Source of the DNA: CAZMBI01 sp964564675
GTDB taxonomy: Bacteria > Pseudomonadota > Alphaproteobacteria > Rickettsiales > UBA3002
NCBI GenBank assembly: GCA_964564675.1
Contig: CAZMBI010000005.1
Location: 1-64,000, forward strand
DNA length: 64,000 nt
Reading direction: 5' to 3'
In this document: one piece after another, positions 1 through 8,703 of the stretch
Position numbering within the stretch: the stretch's first letter is position 1
Layout: each line of letters starts with the position of its first letter
Notes under the pieces: generated by a model
Databases searched by the model: none
Seen by the model: only the letters and a program-made list of their open reading frames with translations
What the model was told of the DNA's origin: nothing
Position numbers and translations under genes: made by a program

Positions 1-67
1 AGGAGGTCTCGAATCCTCCGGCACTGGCTGGTCAATTAAACGTGGTCGGGGTGAGAGGATTCGAACC
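1..67 (-). repeat. Tandem copy of tRNA-Pro 3' end plus flank (copy 2)
   Basis: Bases 1-67 match bases 109-175 at 65 of 67 positions; the two differences are at 18 and 19. Read on the minus strand, the unit holds the last 25 nt of the tRNA-Pro gene including CCA (43-67) followed by the 42 nt that lie downstream of the real tRNA. Bases 2-19 form a T-arm-like hairpin (GGAGG/CCTCC with an 8-nt loop). The unit starts at the window edge, so more copies may lie outside. The arrangement resembles the repeats behind E. coli tyrT (rtT). Confidence 0.85.
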
Positions 68-68
68 A

Positions 69-96
69 GCCAAGCACGCCCGCAGGGCGTGTTGGC
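69..96. repeat. GC-rich hairpin between tRNA 3' repeats
   Basis: Bases 69-81 pair with 85-96 (one bulged G) around a GCA loop, giving a strong stem in the spacer between the two tRNA 3'-end copies. On the minus strand the T-run (101-107) precedes the stem, so it does not look like a standard Rho-independent terminator for the tRNA. Confidence 0.6.
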
Positions 97-108
97 ACCT
101 TAAAAAAC

Positions 109-175
109 AGGAGGTCTCGAATCCTTAGGCACTGGCTGGTCAATTAAACGTGGTCGGGGTGAGAGGATTCGAACC
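109..175 (-). repeat. tRNA-Pro 3' end plus flank (copy 1, at the intact gene)
   Basis: This is the copy of the 67-bp unit that includes the 3' end of the intact tRNA-Pro gene (151-175) and its downstream flank (109-150). Its T-arm-like hairpin is weakened by the two differences at 126-127 relative to the other copy. Confidence 0.85.
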
Positions 176-227
176 TCCGGCCTCTTCGTCCCGAACGAAG
201 CGCGCTACCAGGCTGCGCTACACCCCG
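151..227 (-). tRNA. tRNA-Pro (anticodon CGG)
   Basis: The minus strand folds as a complete 77-nt tRNA. The acceptor arm CGGGGTG pairs with CACCCCG, the discriminator is A and CCA is encoded (151-153). The anticodon stem CTTCG/CGAAG encloses the loop TTCGGGA, giving anticodon CGG for proline CCG codons. The body closely resembles E. coli proK. Its 3' 25 nt are repeated downstream at 43-67. Confidence 0.95.
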
Positions 228-255
228 ATTTTTCATCCGCCTGAAAATTGCTGGT

Positions 256-284
256 TGTATAACGAATGTAGCCGCGCCGCGCAA
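256..284 (-). promoter_or_regulatory. Sigma70-type promoter of tRNA-Pro
   Basis: On the minus strand a TTGCGC -35 element (279-284) and a TATACA -10 element (256-261) are separated by 17 bp, about 28 nt upstream of the mature tRNA 5' end. Confidence 0.55.
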
Positions 285-298
285 TAAAATAAAGGGGC

Positions 299-1702
299 TT
301 AATAAATCGGCAACGCCGCGGCCGGTGGCCCGAAAACCCGCTGCTGCAGATTGCCCGGCACGCTCACCGCCGATTGCGGCTGCCTCGGCCAGGCCGTCTG
401 CTGCACCTGTTTTCCGCAGCCGGCCCAGGGATTATCGCGCGCGCGGCCGACTTCTTCGCGCAATTGCGCGGTGATCTCGCTATCTTTCTCGCCCAGCACT
501 TCCGGGCGGCCCAGAAATTGGGCCATCTGCGTAATCAACATCTCATGCATGGCAGGCTTTTCCTTGGCAATCAGTTCCGAGGCAATCGCAATCATACTGT
601 GACGGACACTGCCGTCGGCTTCCACGCCCTCGCCATGCCCTTTCGATGAAATCGCAATCATGAATTCAGCTATCAGGTTGCTGGCAATAAACGCCGCCCG
701 AAACGGAATGGAGGATAATTTCTGTTTATTTCCAGATTTTCGGGCATCAGCATAATCGATCGAAGTGCTGTAGGCGTGAAACAACGTGCTCACCATCAGG
801 CCGTAGCCGGTCACGCGCAGCGGTTTCTCTTCTATCCAGCGCCAGGCCTGCTCCAACGTGTTGGCCGGCGGCGGTCCGTCCGGGTCGTGCTGTTTTTCTT
901 TAATCAGTATGCCGCCGAAGGAAGCAGCCGCAGTCAGACTGCCCAGCCCGACATCGGCCCAAGCACTGCTTTTGGCACGTACTGTCTGGGCAAACGGCAC
1001 CTTATGCCGCAGGGCAGACGCCATAATCAACAACCCGGCAGTGCCGGTAAACGTGCCGAACAGTTCTGCTGGATAGCGACTGAGGTAATCTTCCAGTTTA
1101 TCGAATGTACCCTGCTTATGCTGTTCGGCGATGTGGGTTAATGCGCAATCGGCGGGAATATCCTGTTGCTGCGCCTGCAAATGGGAGACCAGTCGCCGCG
1201 ATAAATCGCGAACCTGCTTATCCGCATTATCGTTTCGCCCGAATGCCAGCAATGCCCATGTCCCGGCCATATAAGCGAATCCGGCTGCCATATCCAGCTT
1301 ATGCTGCTCTTTAACACCGTACATGATGTAACTGATGTCGCCCGCGGCATACAGCAATCCGCTTAACTGAAGCGAGCGGGCCAGTATCTGGTCTTTTAAG
1401 GTGAGTTTATCTCCCGGTGAGGACAACTCCTTGGGCTTACCCACCACCCAGTGACGCTGCTGCAACATGTCCAGCACGTCATCGGCCCGGGGAAACCCAC
1501 GCACTTCCAGCGCTGGTTTTCCCAGATAATAAGCGGGAATCGCCTGCCAGTGCTGCGCTTCAATCGCCTGGCGCACCTCGCTATATTGCTGCGGCGGCAC
1601 CCCTTCCCGCAGCTTGATATAGGCCCGGTATCCGCCCTGTTCCGTGCGGATCATATGCACACGATCCACAAGCGACGGCGCTGGATATAGGTATGACGTC
1701 AC
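299..1702 (-). CDS. Hypothetical multi-helix membrane protein, 467 aa
   Basis: I do not recognise this protein. The N-terminal ~90 residues look soluble and mixed alpha/beta. The middle and C-terminal half carry at least five hydrophobic stretches (near residues 135-155, 210-230, 250-268, 295-312 and 333-350) separated by charged loops, so it is probably an integral membrane protein. The C-terminal ~40 residues are rich in Q, P and A. It is encoded opposite to glnB, with a shared 285-bp intergenic region, and its stop lies 71 bp from the tRNA gene. No signal peptide or catalytic motif is visible. Codon use looks like its neighbours, so it seems a real gene of unknown function. The first ATG (1700-1702) was taken as start; it lacks a strong ribosome binding site. 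Confidence 0.75.
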
Positions 1703-1987
1703 GTCGGCTCTGTTCTCCGGCTATTTTACTCCATCTTTCAGTGTAAGCGGTAATTATGGCAGTTTGATGTCGGTTTAGCTGAATTATTAGGCTTTTCCCG
1801 GGTTTTTTCAGTTTTAACGCCAATTTTACCCCGAAAACGGCCATATCCGGCTTATCATTCGTCCGTATGTGGCCTGGTTTAAGTTTCACTTGCCAAGCCG
1901 GGATACCACGACTAGCTTGCCATTCGTGACGGATGAGTATTGGAAATCATCACGTTGGTAAGCCGTCAGGACGGAAGAGGTGATGCC

Positions 1988-2326
1988 ATGAAAAAAGTCG
2001 AAGCAATCATCAAGCCATTCAAGCTGGATGAGGTGAAAGAAGCGCTTCAGGAAATCGGCATTCAGGGTATAACCGTTTATGAAGCCCGTGGTTTCGGCCG
2101 GCAGAAAGGCCATACCGAGCTGTATCGCGGTGCGGAATATGTTGTCGATTTTCTGCCGAAAGTGAAAATCGAAGTCATCGTGGAAGAAAATCTCGTCGAC
2201 AAACTCGTCGAAGCCATCACCAACGCCGCGCAAACCGGGCGGATTGGCGACGGCAAAATCTTTATCTCCCCGATTGAAGAGGTCATCCGTATTCGTACCG
2301 GCGAGCGCGGCCCCAGCGCTGTATAA
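1988..2326 (+). CDS. glnB: Nitrogen regulatory protein PII
   Basis: PII senses 2-oxoglutarate, ATP/ADP and, through uridylylation, glutamine, and controls glutamine synthetase adenylylation and nitrogen transcription. The product is 112 aa, the normal family length. It starts MKKVEAIIKPF, and its T-loop carries the uridylylated tyrosine at residue 51 in ELYRGAEY. An in-frame earlier start at 1940 is possible but adds 16 residues never seen in PII; ATG 1988 has a GAAGAGG ribosome binding site. glnA follows 35 bp downstream in the same direction, the usual alphaproteobacterial glnB-glnA operon. No glnK lies beside amt, so this PII may also serve the ammonium channel unless another PII exists elsewhere. 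Confidence 0.97.
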   Translation: MKKVEAIIKPFKLDEVKEALQEIGIQGITVYEARGFGRQKGHTELYRGAEYVVDFLPKVKIEVIVEENLVDKLVEAITNAAQTGRIGDGKIFISPIEEVIRIRTGERGPSAV

Positions 2327-2361
2327 TTTGTTAATTGTTTTACGAAGGAGTCAAGCAGCCA

Positions 2362-3768
2362 ATGAAAGCCAAAGATATCAGCAAAATGATCAAGGAAAAC
2401 GACGTGCAGTTCGTGGATTTCCGATTCACTGACCCGCGCGGGAAATGGCAACACACCGCTTATGTGGCGGATCAAGTGAGTGATGAAACGTTTGAAGACG
2501 GGATAATGTTCGACGGCTCCTCCATCTCCGGCTGGAAAAGCATTAACGAATCGGACATGATCCTCAAACCCGATCCGGATACGGCGGCGATCGAACCGTT
2601 TACTGCGCAGCCTACCCTGATGGTAACCTGCGATGTTATCGAGCCTTCCACCGGCCAGGCTTATAACCGCGATCCGCGTTCAACCGCGCGCCGCGCCGAG
2701 GCCTATCTCGCCTATACCGGCATTGGCGATACCGCCTATTTCGGGCCGGAGCTGGAATTTTTCGTATTTGACGATGTACGCTTTGATGTCGGCATGTTCT
2801 CCAGCTACTATCATCTGGAATCGGAAGAATCGCCCGAGAACAGCGGCAAACTCTATGAAATGGGCAATATGGGCCATCGCCCCGGCGTCAAGGGCGGCTA
2901 TTTCCCGGTGCCGCCGGTGGATTCGCTAAGCGATTTGCGCTCTGAGTGTCTTACCACGCTGCGGCAGGTGGGTATTTCGCCGGTCCTGCATCACCACGAG
3001 GTCGCCCCGGCGCAAAACGAGCTGGGCATTCTGTTTTCCACCCTGCTTGGCACCGCCGACAATGTGCAGAAATATAAATATGTGGTGCAGATGGTCGCTC
3101 ACTCCTACGGCAAAACGGCCACCTTCATGCCCAAGCCGGTCGCCGGTGATAACGGCTCCGGCATGCATGTGCACCAGTCGATCTGGAAAGGGGACAATCC
3201 GCTGTTTGCCGGCAACGGCTATGCCGACCTGTCAGAGACCTGTCTGTATTATATCGGCGGGGTCATAAAACACGCCCGCGCGATCAACGCCTTCACCAAT
3301 GCCAGCACCAACAGCTATAAGCGTCTGGTCCCGGGCTTTGAGGCGCCGGTGCTGCTGGCGTATTCGTCGCGCAACCGTTCGGCTTCGGTGCGGATTCCAC
3401 ACGTGTCAAGCCCCAAGGCCAAGCGGATCGAAACCCGCTTTCCGGATTCCTCCGGCAATCCGTATTATGCCTTTGCCGCTTTGCTGATGGCGGGACTGGA
3501 CGGGATCGAAAACAAGATTCATCCCGGTGATGCCATGGATAAAAACCTGTATGACCTGCCGCCTGAGGAATTGAGCAATGTGCCCCACGTATGCGGCTCA
3601 CTGCGCGAGGCGCTGGTGGCGCTTGATCAGGACCGTGGTTTCCTCAAAAAGGGCGACGTCTTTAATGATGACCTGATTGACGGATATATCGAGCTGAAGA
3701 TGGAAGAGTGCCTCAAATGGGAAACCACGCCTTCGCCCGTTGAATTCAAAATGTATTACAGCGTATAG
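2362..3768 (+). CDS. glnA: Glutamine synthetase type I
   Basis: It makes glutamine from glutamate, ammonia and ATP, and is the cytoplasmic entry point of nitrogen assimilation. The 468-aa product has the class I length (E. coli 469) and the adenylylation tyrosine at exactly residue 397 in KNLYDLPPEE, so it should be controlled by GlnE. The catalytic segments GPELEFF, HHHEVAPAQ and GSGMHVHQS are intact. The start at 2362 follows a GAAGGAG site at 2345-2350; an upstream TTG at 2335 is rejected because it would precede the ribosome binding site. It is second in the glnB-glnA operon. Confidence 0.98.
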   Translation: MKAKDISKMIKENDVQFVDFRFTDPRGKWQHTAYVADQVSDETFEDGIMFDGSSISGWKSINESDMILKPDPDTAAIEPFTAQPTLMVTCDVIEPSTGQAYNRDPRSTARRAEAYLAYTGIGDTAYFGPELEFFVFDDVRFDVGMFSSYYHLESEESPENSGKLYEMGNMGHRPGVKGGYFPVPPVDSLSDLRSECLTTLRQVGISPVLHHHEVAPAQNELGILFSTLLGTADNVQKYKYVVQMVAHSYGKTATFMPKPVAGDNGSGMHVHQSIWKGDNPLFAGNGYADLSETCLYYIGGVIKHARAINAFTNASTNSYKRLVPGFEAPVLLAYSSRNRSASVRIPHVSSPKAKRIETRFPDSSGNPYYAFAALLMAGLDGIENKIHPGDAMDKNLYDLPPEELSNVPHVCGSLREALVALDQDRGFLKKGDVFNDDLIDGYIELKMEECLKWETTPSPVEFKMYYSV

Positions 3769-3791
3769 GCCGTGCCCCGCATGACACCTCC

Positions 3792-3817
3792 CTCCCCCCT
3801 TCTTAAGGGGGGGGGAG
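3792..3817. repeat. C/G-tract hairpin downstream of glnA
   Basis: CTCCCCCCTT pairs with AAGGGGGGGGGAG around a short loop 23 bp after the glnA stop. It could stabilise the glnA transcript end or terminate it. Confidence 0.55.
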
Positions 3818-3943
3818 TCGCTAAACCGGTCAGCACTGCTTTTGCTTGCTCGCGTTCATGCCGGCGCAAGCTGGAATCCTAAGAAATTAAGCGTCTTTTC
3901 TAATGACGTGATGCCCTCACCCCCGATAGCTTTGCGCTTGCTT

Positions 3944-3964
3944 CCCTCTCCCACTGGGAGAGGG
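3944..3964. repeat. Perfect 9-bp inverted repeat (REP-like)
   Basis: CCCTCTCCC (3944-3952), loop ACT, GGGAGAGGG (3956-3964). This type of short perfect palindrome is common in dispersed intergenic repeats. No second copy was noticed in this window. Confidence 0.55.
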
Positions 3965-4113
3965 ATAGGGTAAGGCTCCGCTTAAGATTTTATTACATCA
4001 TCAAAAAAGACGAAACCGCCTAAAGATTGTCGCTTTTTACCTGCGCGCGAGGCGGCTTCCATTGCCACTGAGTCAAAGTAAGGGCGGGCCTTCTCACACG
4101 GCTTATTATCACC

Positions 4114-5229
4114 CTACGCCGAAGCCTCAGCGATCTGCTCCTGTCCGCCGGCCATATGAATGGTGCGTGTGGGAAAGGCGATTTCGGCGCCGTATCCTTC
4201 GATAATGGCAGCCATTTTCAGCATGACATCCTGCTTGACCTCATAAAACTCCGCCCATTTGGTCCGGCGCGTAAAGCAATAGATCATAAAATCACAGGAC
4301 GAGCTGTTGAATTCATGGAAATTAACGATGGTCGTCTGCTGCTCGTCGATTTCCGGATGATCAATCAGCATCTGTTTCACATCCCGCGTGATATCCGCCA
4401 TGTGCGCCAGATCGTCATAACGGATACCGACATACATATTGAGCCGCCGGTAATACATGCGCGAGGGATTTTCCACCGCAATGGTGGTAAATACGGAATT
4501 AGGCACGTAAAGCGGGCGTTTATCAAACGTGCGGATGGTCACCAGGCGCCAGCCGATACGCTCCACATCCCCCTCAATCTCACGATCGGGCGAGCGTATC
4601 CAGTCACCCACCTTGAACGGTTTGTCAAAATAGATCATCGCCGCGCCGAAAAAATTGGCAAGTAGATCCTTAGCCGCAAAGCCCACGGCAATACCGCCCA
4701 TCCCGCCAAAGGCCAGAAGTCCGCTAATACTCACGCCCAGGCTTTGCAGCACCATCAGCCCGGCGCCGACATTAATACTTATCTTAAGCAGTTTGCCGAT
4801 GGCGTTTACGACAGTGATATCCACTTCCTGCGCCCGGCGTTGACGAGCAGAAATATAATTTTTTTCGCCGGCCGAGACAAAGCGGTTAGCTGACCAGGCT
4901 ACCAGCAGAACCAGTACCACCTCCCGCAGGCCGACAATATCCTCCAGCAGCGTGAATTCCGTTTCCCGCGCGCTGATACGCAGCGCATAAAACAGGCCCA
5001 TGAACCATACCGCGAGCTTGATGGGCTTGCGAGCCGTACCCAGCAGCACATCGTCCCACCAGACGTTGTTTCTTTTTAATCGGTTTTGGACGCGGTATAA
5101 AAAGGCATTCACCACCAAGCTGAATATCGCGGTGACCAATAGGACGATAAAAATCTCGATAACCCAGACATATTCTCCGTCATAGGCAATCAGCGCCTGC
5201 AGATATTGTAAAAACGCGTCTCTGTCCAT
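4114..5229 (-). CDS. MscS-family mechanosensitive channel, 371 aa
   Basis: This is an inner-membrane channel that releases solutes on hypo-osmotic shock. The N-terminal ~150 residues hold four hydrophobic helices. They are followed by the pore helix (residues ~165-205) with the small-residue pattern GLLAFGGMGGIAVGFAAKDL and then the beta domain segment YFDKPFKVGDWI typical of MscS. A cytoplasmic domain with YVPNSVF and EFYEVKQDV follows. The length and extra N-terminal helices resemble the YnaI/MscM-type members more than the 286-aa E. coli MscS. It sits between glnA and amt on the opposite strand, with no obvious functional link. Confidence 0.92.
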   Translation of the reverse strand: MDRDAFLQYLQALIAYDGEYVWVIEIFIVLLVTAIFSLVVNAFLYRVQNRLKRNNVWWDDVLLGTARKPIKLAVWFMGLFYALRISARETEFTLLEDIVGLREVVLVLLVAWSANRFVSAGEKNYISARQRRAQEVDITVVNAIGKLLKISINVGAGLMVLQSLGVSISGLLAFGGMGGIAVGFAAKDLLANFFGAAMIYFDKPFKVGDWIRSPDREIEGDVERIGWRLVTIRTFDKRPLYVPNSVFTTIAVENPSRMYYRRLNMYVGIRYDDLAHMADITRDVKQMLIDHPEIDEQQTTIVNFHEFNSSSCDFMIYCFTRRTKWAEFYEVKQDVMLKMAAIIEGYGAEIAFPTRTIHMAGGQEQIAEASA

Positions 5230-5370
5230 AGCCAGGACAGCTAGCCTATTTTTGCCTTCAACGCAACTGCTTGCAGCGAAGCACCGTTTCGTACAACCCT
5301 GCGGAATTTATTTGATTGTCCCCCGGATTCATTATAGGACGCATGTAAAAACATGTGAGGTGTAAGGATT

Positions 5371-6714
5371 ATGCTTCAGATATTTGCTGCTTCGCGTATC
5401 CTCCTAATAGGCATGACGCTGTGCTTGTTGACGGTCCCCGGCGTCGCACTGGCCGAAACCACCGTCTCCGGCGAGCTGCAATATATTCTCAACACCCTGC
5501 TGTTTTTAATCGGCGGCTTTCTTGTTATGTTCATGGCCGCCGGTTTTTGCATGCTGGAAGCAGGGATGGTACGCAGCACCAGCGTCAGTACCATATGCGT
5601 GAAAAACATCGCGTTGTATTCCATCGCCGGGCTGATGTATTACATGATCGGCTATAATTTAATGTATAGCGGGGTTGACGGCGGCTATTTCGGCGAATTC
5701 GCCGCATGGGCGATAGATGATTCCACCAATGTCGATATCGAGGGCACGTTTATCGGCGAAGCCGGCGCCTATGCCGCCGGATCCGACTGGTTTTTCCAGA
5801 TGGTATTTGTTGCCACCGCCGCATCCATCGTTTCAGGCACCATCGCCGAGCGGGCAAAGCTATGGTCATTTCTGCTGTTCGTCGCCATCCTCACCGGCGT
5901 GCTCTATCCGATTTCCGGCTCGTGGCTGTGGGGTGGTGGCTGGCTGGCCAGCATCGGCTTTGCGGATTTTGCCGGTTCCACCATCGTCCATTCGGTCGGC
6001 GGCTGGGCAGCACTGGTCGGCGTATTGCTGATCGGCGCGCGGGCCGGCCGTTTCGATAAAAGTGGCAAATCGCACCCGATGCCCGGCTCCTCCATCCCGC
6101 TGGCCACCCTTGGCACCTTCGTACTCTGGCTGGGATGGTTCGGGTTTAACGGCGCGTCTCAGCTGGCCTTGGGTACGGCCGCCGATGCTTCGGCGGTTGC
6201 CACCATATTCGTTAACACCAATATCGCCGCATGTGCCGGGCTAGTGGTTGCCATGGTGTTTACCCAGTTAACTTTCAAAAAAGTTGATCCCAGCATGACG
6301 CTTAACGGTGCGCTGGCCGGTCTGGTCAGCATTACGGCCGAGCCGCTTATGCCCAGCATGGGTGAAGCCGCGCTTATCGGCGGCATCGGCGGCCTGCTTA
6401 TGGCGATGGCGGTACCCATGCTGGACCGCCTGAAAATCGACGATGTCGTCGGCGCCATCCCCGTTCACCTGATTTGCGGTATCTGGGGCACATTGGCCGT
6501 CCCCTTCACCAACCCGGAGGCCAGTTTTGTCACGCAGATTATCGGGATTGTCAGTATCGGCGCCTTTACCACGCTGGCCAGCCTGTTGGTGTGGCTGCTG
6601 ATTCAGGCGATTATGGGGCTACGCATTACGGAGGAAATGGAAGAGATGGGAATCGATCAGGCCGAAGTCGGGCTCGATGCCTATCCCGAATTTATTCGCG
6701 CCAGCAAATACTAA
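5371..6714 (+). CDS. amt: Ammonium transporter Amt
   Basis: It conducts ammonium across the inner membrane for assimilation by GlnA. The 447-aa protein starts with a cleavable signal-like segment ending near LAETT, then about 11 membrane helices. The twin pore histidines are visible in IVHSVGGWAALVG and in AIPVHLICGIWGTL. It has the usual FVATAASIVSGTIAERAK segment. No glnK precedes it, unlike most bacterial glnK-amtB operons; the PII gene is 3 kb upstream. A weak promoter (TTGATT 5312-5317, TATAGG 5333-5338, 15-bp spacer) precedes it, and no sigma54 site was found. Confidence 0.97.
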   Translation: MLQIFAASRILLIGMTLCLLTVPGVALAETTVSGELQYILNTLLFLIGGFLVMFMAAGFCMLEAGMVRSTSVSTICVKNIALYSIAGLMYYMIGYNLMYSGVDGGYFGEFAAWAIDDSTNVDIEGTFIGEAGAYAAGSDWFFQMVFVATAASIVSGTIAERAKLWSFLLFVAILTGVLYPISGSWLWGGGWLASIGFADFAGSTIVHSVGGWAALVGVLLIGARAGRFDKSGKSHPMPGSSIPLATLGTFVLWLGWFGFNGASQLALGTAADASAVATIFVNTNIAACAGLVVAMVFTQLTFKKVDPSMTLNGALAGLVSITAEPLMPSMGEAALIGGIGGLLMAMAVPMLDRLKIDDVVGAIPVHLICGIWGTLAVPFTNPEASFVTQIIGIVSIGAFTTLASLLVWLLIQAIMGLRITEEMEEMGIDQAEVGLDAYPEFIRASKY

Positions 6715-6841
6715 GCTACGTCCCTGCCGCCGGGACTAAAAAACCTTGCATTTCCAGCACATCTTGCTATTAATCAGCCACTTTTGTGTAAACCCTAACC
6801 CGCTCGCAGGTCGGTATCCTGCTGGATAGCAAGGTATAATT

Positions 6842-8617
6842 ATGGCTTCTCAGGCGCTGGCAGAGGAATTTGAAGACGAATTCTCTACAGGCGAAAATTT
6901 CGCAGAATTATTCGAATCCACCTACGCAAATGAAAATATTCAAGAAGGCTCGGTGGTTAAAGGCACCATCATCGGCATCGAAAAAGATCTGGCTTTGGTC
7001 GATGTTGGGCTGAAATCCGAGGGACGCATCCCGCTTGAGGAATTTGCCCAAGCCGGTAAAATCCCGGAAATCGAAGTGGGTGACGAATTCGATATTTACG
7101 TTGAACGCTTTGAGGACCGCAACGGGGAAGTGGTATTAAGCCGCGAAAAGGCCCTGCGCGAAGAATCCTGGGCGCGCCTGGAAGACATCTGGAAAAAAGG
7201 TGAACGTGTTGAAGGCGTTATCTTTAACCGTGTAAAAGGTGGCTTTACGGTGGATATCAAAGGCGCGGTCGCCTTCCTTCCGGGTAGTCAGGTTGATGTC
7301 CGCCCGATAAAGGACGTCACGCCGTTGATGCATGTGCCGCAACCGTTCCAAATCTTGAAAATGGACCGCAAGCGCGGCAATATTGTGGTCTCACGCCGCG
7401 CTGTGCTGGAAGAATCTCGCGTGGAAGCCCGTAACGAGCTGCTTGATAATATCCGCGAAGGCCAGGTGCTTGATGGCGTGGTCAAAAATATCACCGACTA
7501 CGGCGCCTTTATCGATATGGGTGGGGTCGACGGATTGCTGCACGTCACCGACATTTCCTGGAAGCGCATCAATCACCCCTCCGAAGTGTTTCAGGTGGGA
7601 GACAATATCAAAGTCGTGGTCACCAAATTCGACGAAAAGACAAAGCGCATCAGTCTGGGCATGAAGCAGATGGAAGACAACCCGTGGGAAGGGATTTCCG
7701 ATGAATTCCAAAAGGGCACCCGCTTTACCGGTAAAATCACCAACATCACCGATTATGGCGCGTTCGTTGAGCTTAAAGACGGCATTGAGGGCCTTGTGCA
7801 TGTCTCGGAAATGAGCTGGACCAAGAAAAACACCCACCCCAGTAAGATCGTGCAGGTGGGCGACGACATAGACGTGATGGTGCTTGATGTGGAGCCGGAA
7901 AAGCACCGGATCAGCCTGGGCATGAAGCAGTGCATGGATAATCCATGGGCATCTTTCGCTGCCAACAATCCGGTAGGTACCGAGATTGAGGGCAAAGTTC
8001 GCAACATCACTGATTTCGGCCTGTTTGTCGGATTAGATAACGATATTGACGGGCTGGTGCATCATTCCGATATCAGCTGGAGCGCGAACGGAGAAGAAGC
8101 TATCAAGCTGTATAAAAAAGGTGATACGGTCAAGGCTAAGGTGCTGGTGGTTGACCCCGAAAAAGAACGTATCAGCCTGGGTGTCAAACAACTGGAGGAA
8201 GCCCCCGCCAATGCCACGGGAGGCCTTGCTAAGGGCAGTGTCGTCACCTGTACCGTCTCGGCGGTGGAAAAAGAGGGCATTGAAGTCACGATCGGCGACA
8301 AGCAGATCACCGCTTTCATCAAGCGCGGCGATCTCTCGCGCGACCGGCAGGAGCAGCGTCCAGAGCGTTTTGCCGTGGGCGACCGGGTGGATGCCAAGAT
8401 TACCTCGGTTGATAAGAAAACCGGCAAAATCAACGTCTCGATCAAAGCCTACGAAGCCGACGAGCACAAGCGTGCGATCGAGGAGTACGGCTCCAGTGAC
8501 AGTGGCGCCAGCCTGGGCGCCATTCTGGGTGCGGCGCTGGAAGAAGCCGGTCAAAGCGGTGACGAGCCGGCAGAAAAGAAAAAAACATCATCTAAAAAAT
8601 CAAAAAAAGATGAATAA
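6842..8617 (+). CDS. rpsA: 30S ribosomal protein S1
   Basis: S1 binds mRNA on the 30S subunit and assists initiation on structured leaders. The 591-aa protein shows six consecutive S1 repeats. Repeats three to five carry the canonical pattern G-x-V-x-(N)I-T-D-(Y/F)-G-x-F-V ending in ISLGMKQ. The N-terminus (EEFEDEF, ENFAELFE) matches alphaproteobacterial S1. The C-terminal tail is lysine and serine rich. The usual upstream partner cmk is absent; amt lies upstream. sppA and ihfB follow, a conserved order. Confidence 0.97.
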   Translation: MASQALAEEFEDEFSTGENFAELFESTYANENIQEGSVVKGTIIGIEKDLALVDVGLKSEGRIPLEEFAQAGKIPEIEVGDEFDIYVERFEDRNGEVVLSREKALREESWARLEDIWKKGERVEGVIFNRVKGGFTVDIKGAVAFLPGSQVDVRPIKDVTPLMHVPQPFQILKMDRKRGNIVVSRRAVLEESRVEARNELLDNIREGQVLDGVVKNITDYGAFIDMGGVDGLLHVTDISWKRINHPSEVFQVGDNIKVVVTKFDEKTKRISLGMKQMEDNPWEGISDEFQKGTRFTGKITNITDYGAFVELKDGIEGLVHVSEMSWTKKNTHPSKIVQVGDDIDVMVLDVEPEKHRISLGMKQCMDNPWASFAANNPVGTEIEGKVRNITDFGLFVGLDNDIDGLVHHSDISWSANGEEAIKLYKKGDTVKAKVLVVDPEKERISLGVKQLEEAPANATGGLAKGSVVTCTVSAVEKEGIEVTIGDKQITAFIKRGDLSRDRQEQRPERFAVGDRVDAKITSVDKKTGKINVSIKAYEADEHKRAIEEYGSSDSGASLGAILGAALEEAGQSGDEPAEKKKTSSKKSKKDE

Positions 8618-8703
8618 TAAATCGGTGGGCGGCCTGATGTAAACGGACCGCTTTTCCTCGTCTGTCGCTGCGGATATAGCCGGAAAAACACAGGGTAGCC
8701 CGA

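Larger units (their letters stand above)
3769..4113. other. 345-bp intergenic region with hairpins, no gene
   Basis: No credible reading frame lies between glnA and the convergent mscS. The region contains two strong hairpins (3792-3817 and 3944-3964) and an imperfect inverted pair, 3892-3912 with 3996-4012 (CGTCTTTT type ends), which could bound a small non-autonomous element of about 120 bp. The hairpins could also end transcription of both convergent genes, although neither has a clear T-tract. Confidence 0.6.

Noticed and set aside
1..227. Prophage or integrative element at tRNA-Pro
   Set aside because: The 3'-end repeat is only 108 bp from the gene and no integrase or phage gene is in the window, so an att-site interpretation is not supported by what is visible.
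1703..1987. Sigma54 (NtrC-type) promoter before glnB
   Set aside because: No TGGCAC-N5-TTGC match with correctly spaced GG and GC was found; the best candidate (TGGCAG near 1757) lacks the -12 element.
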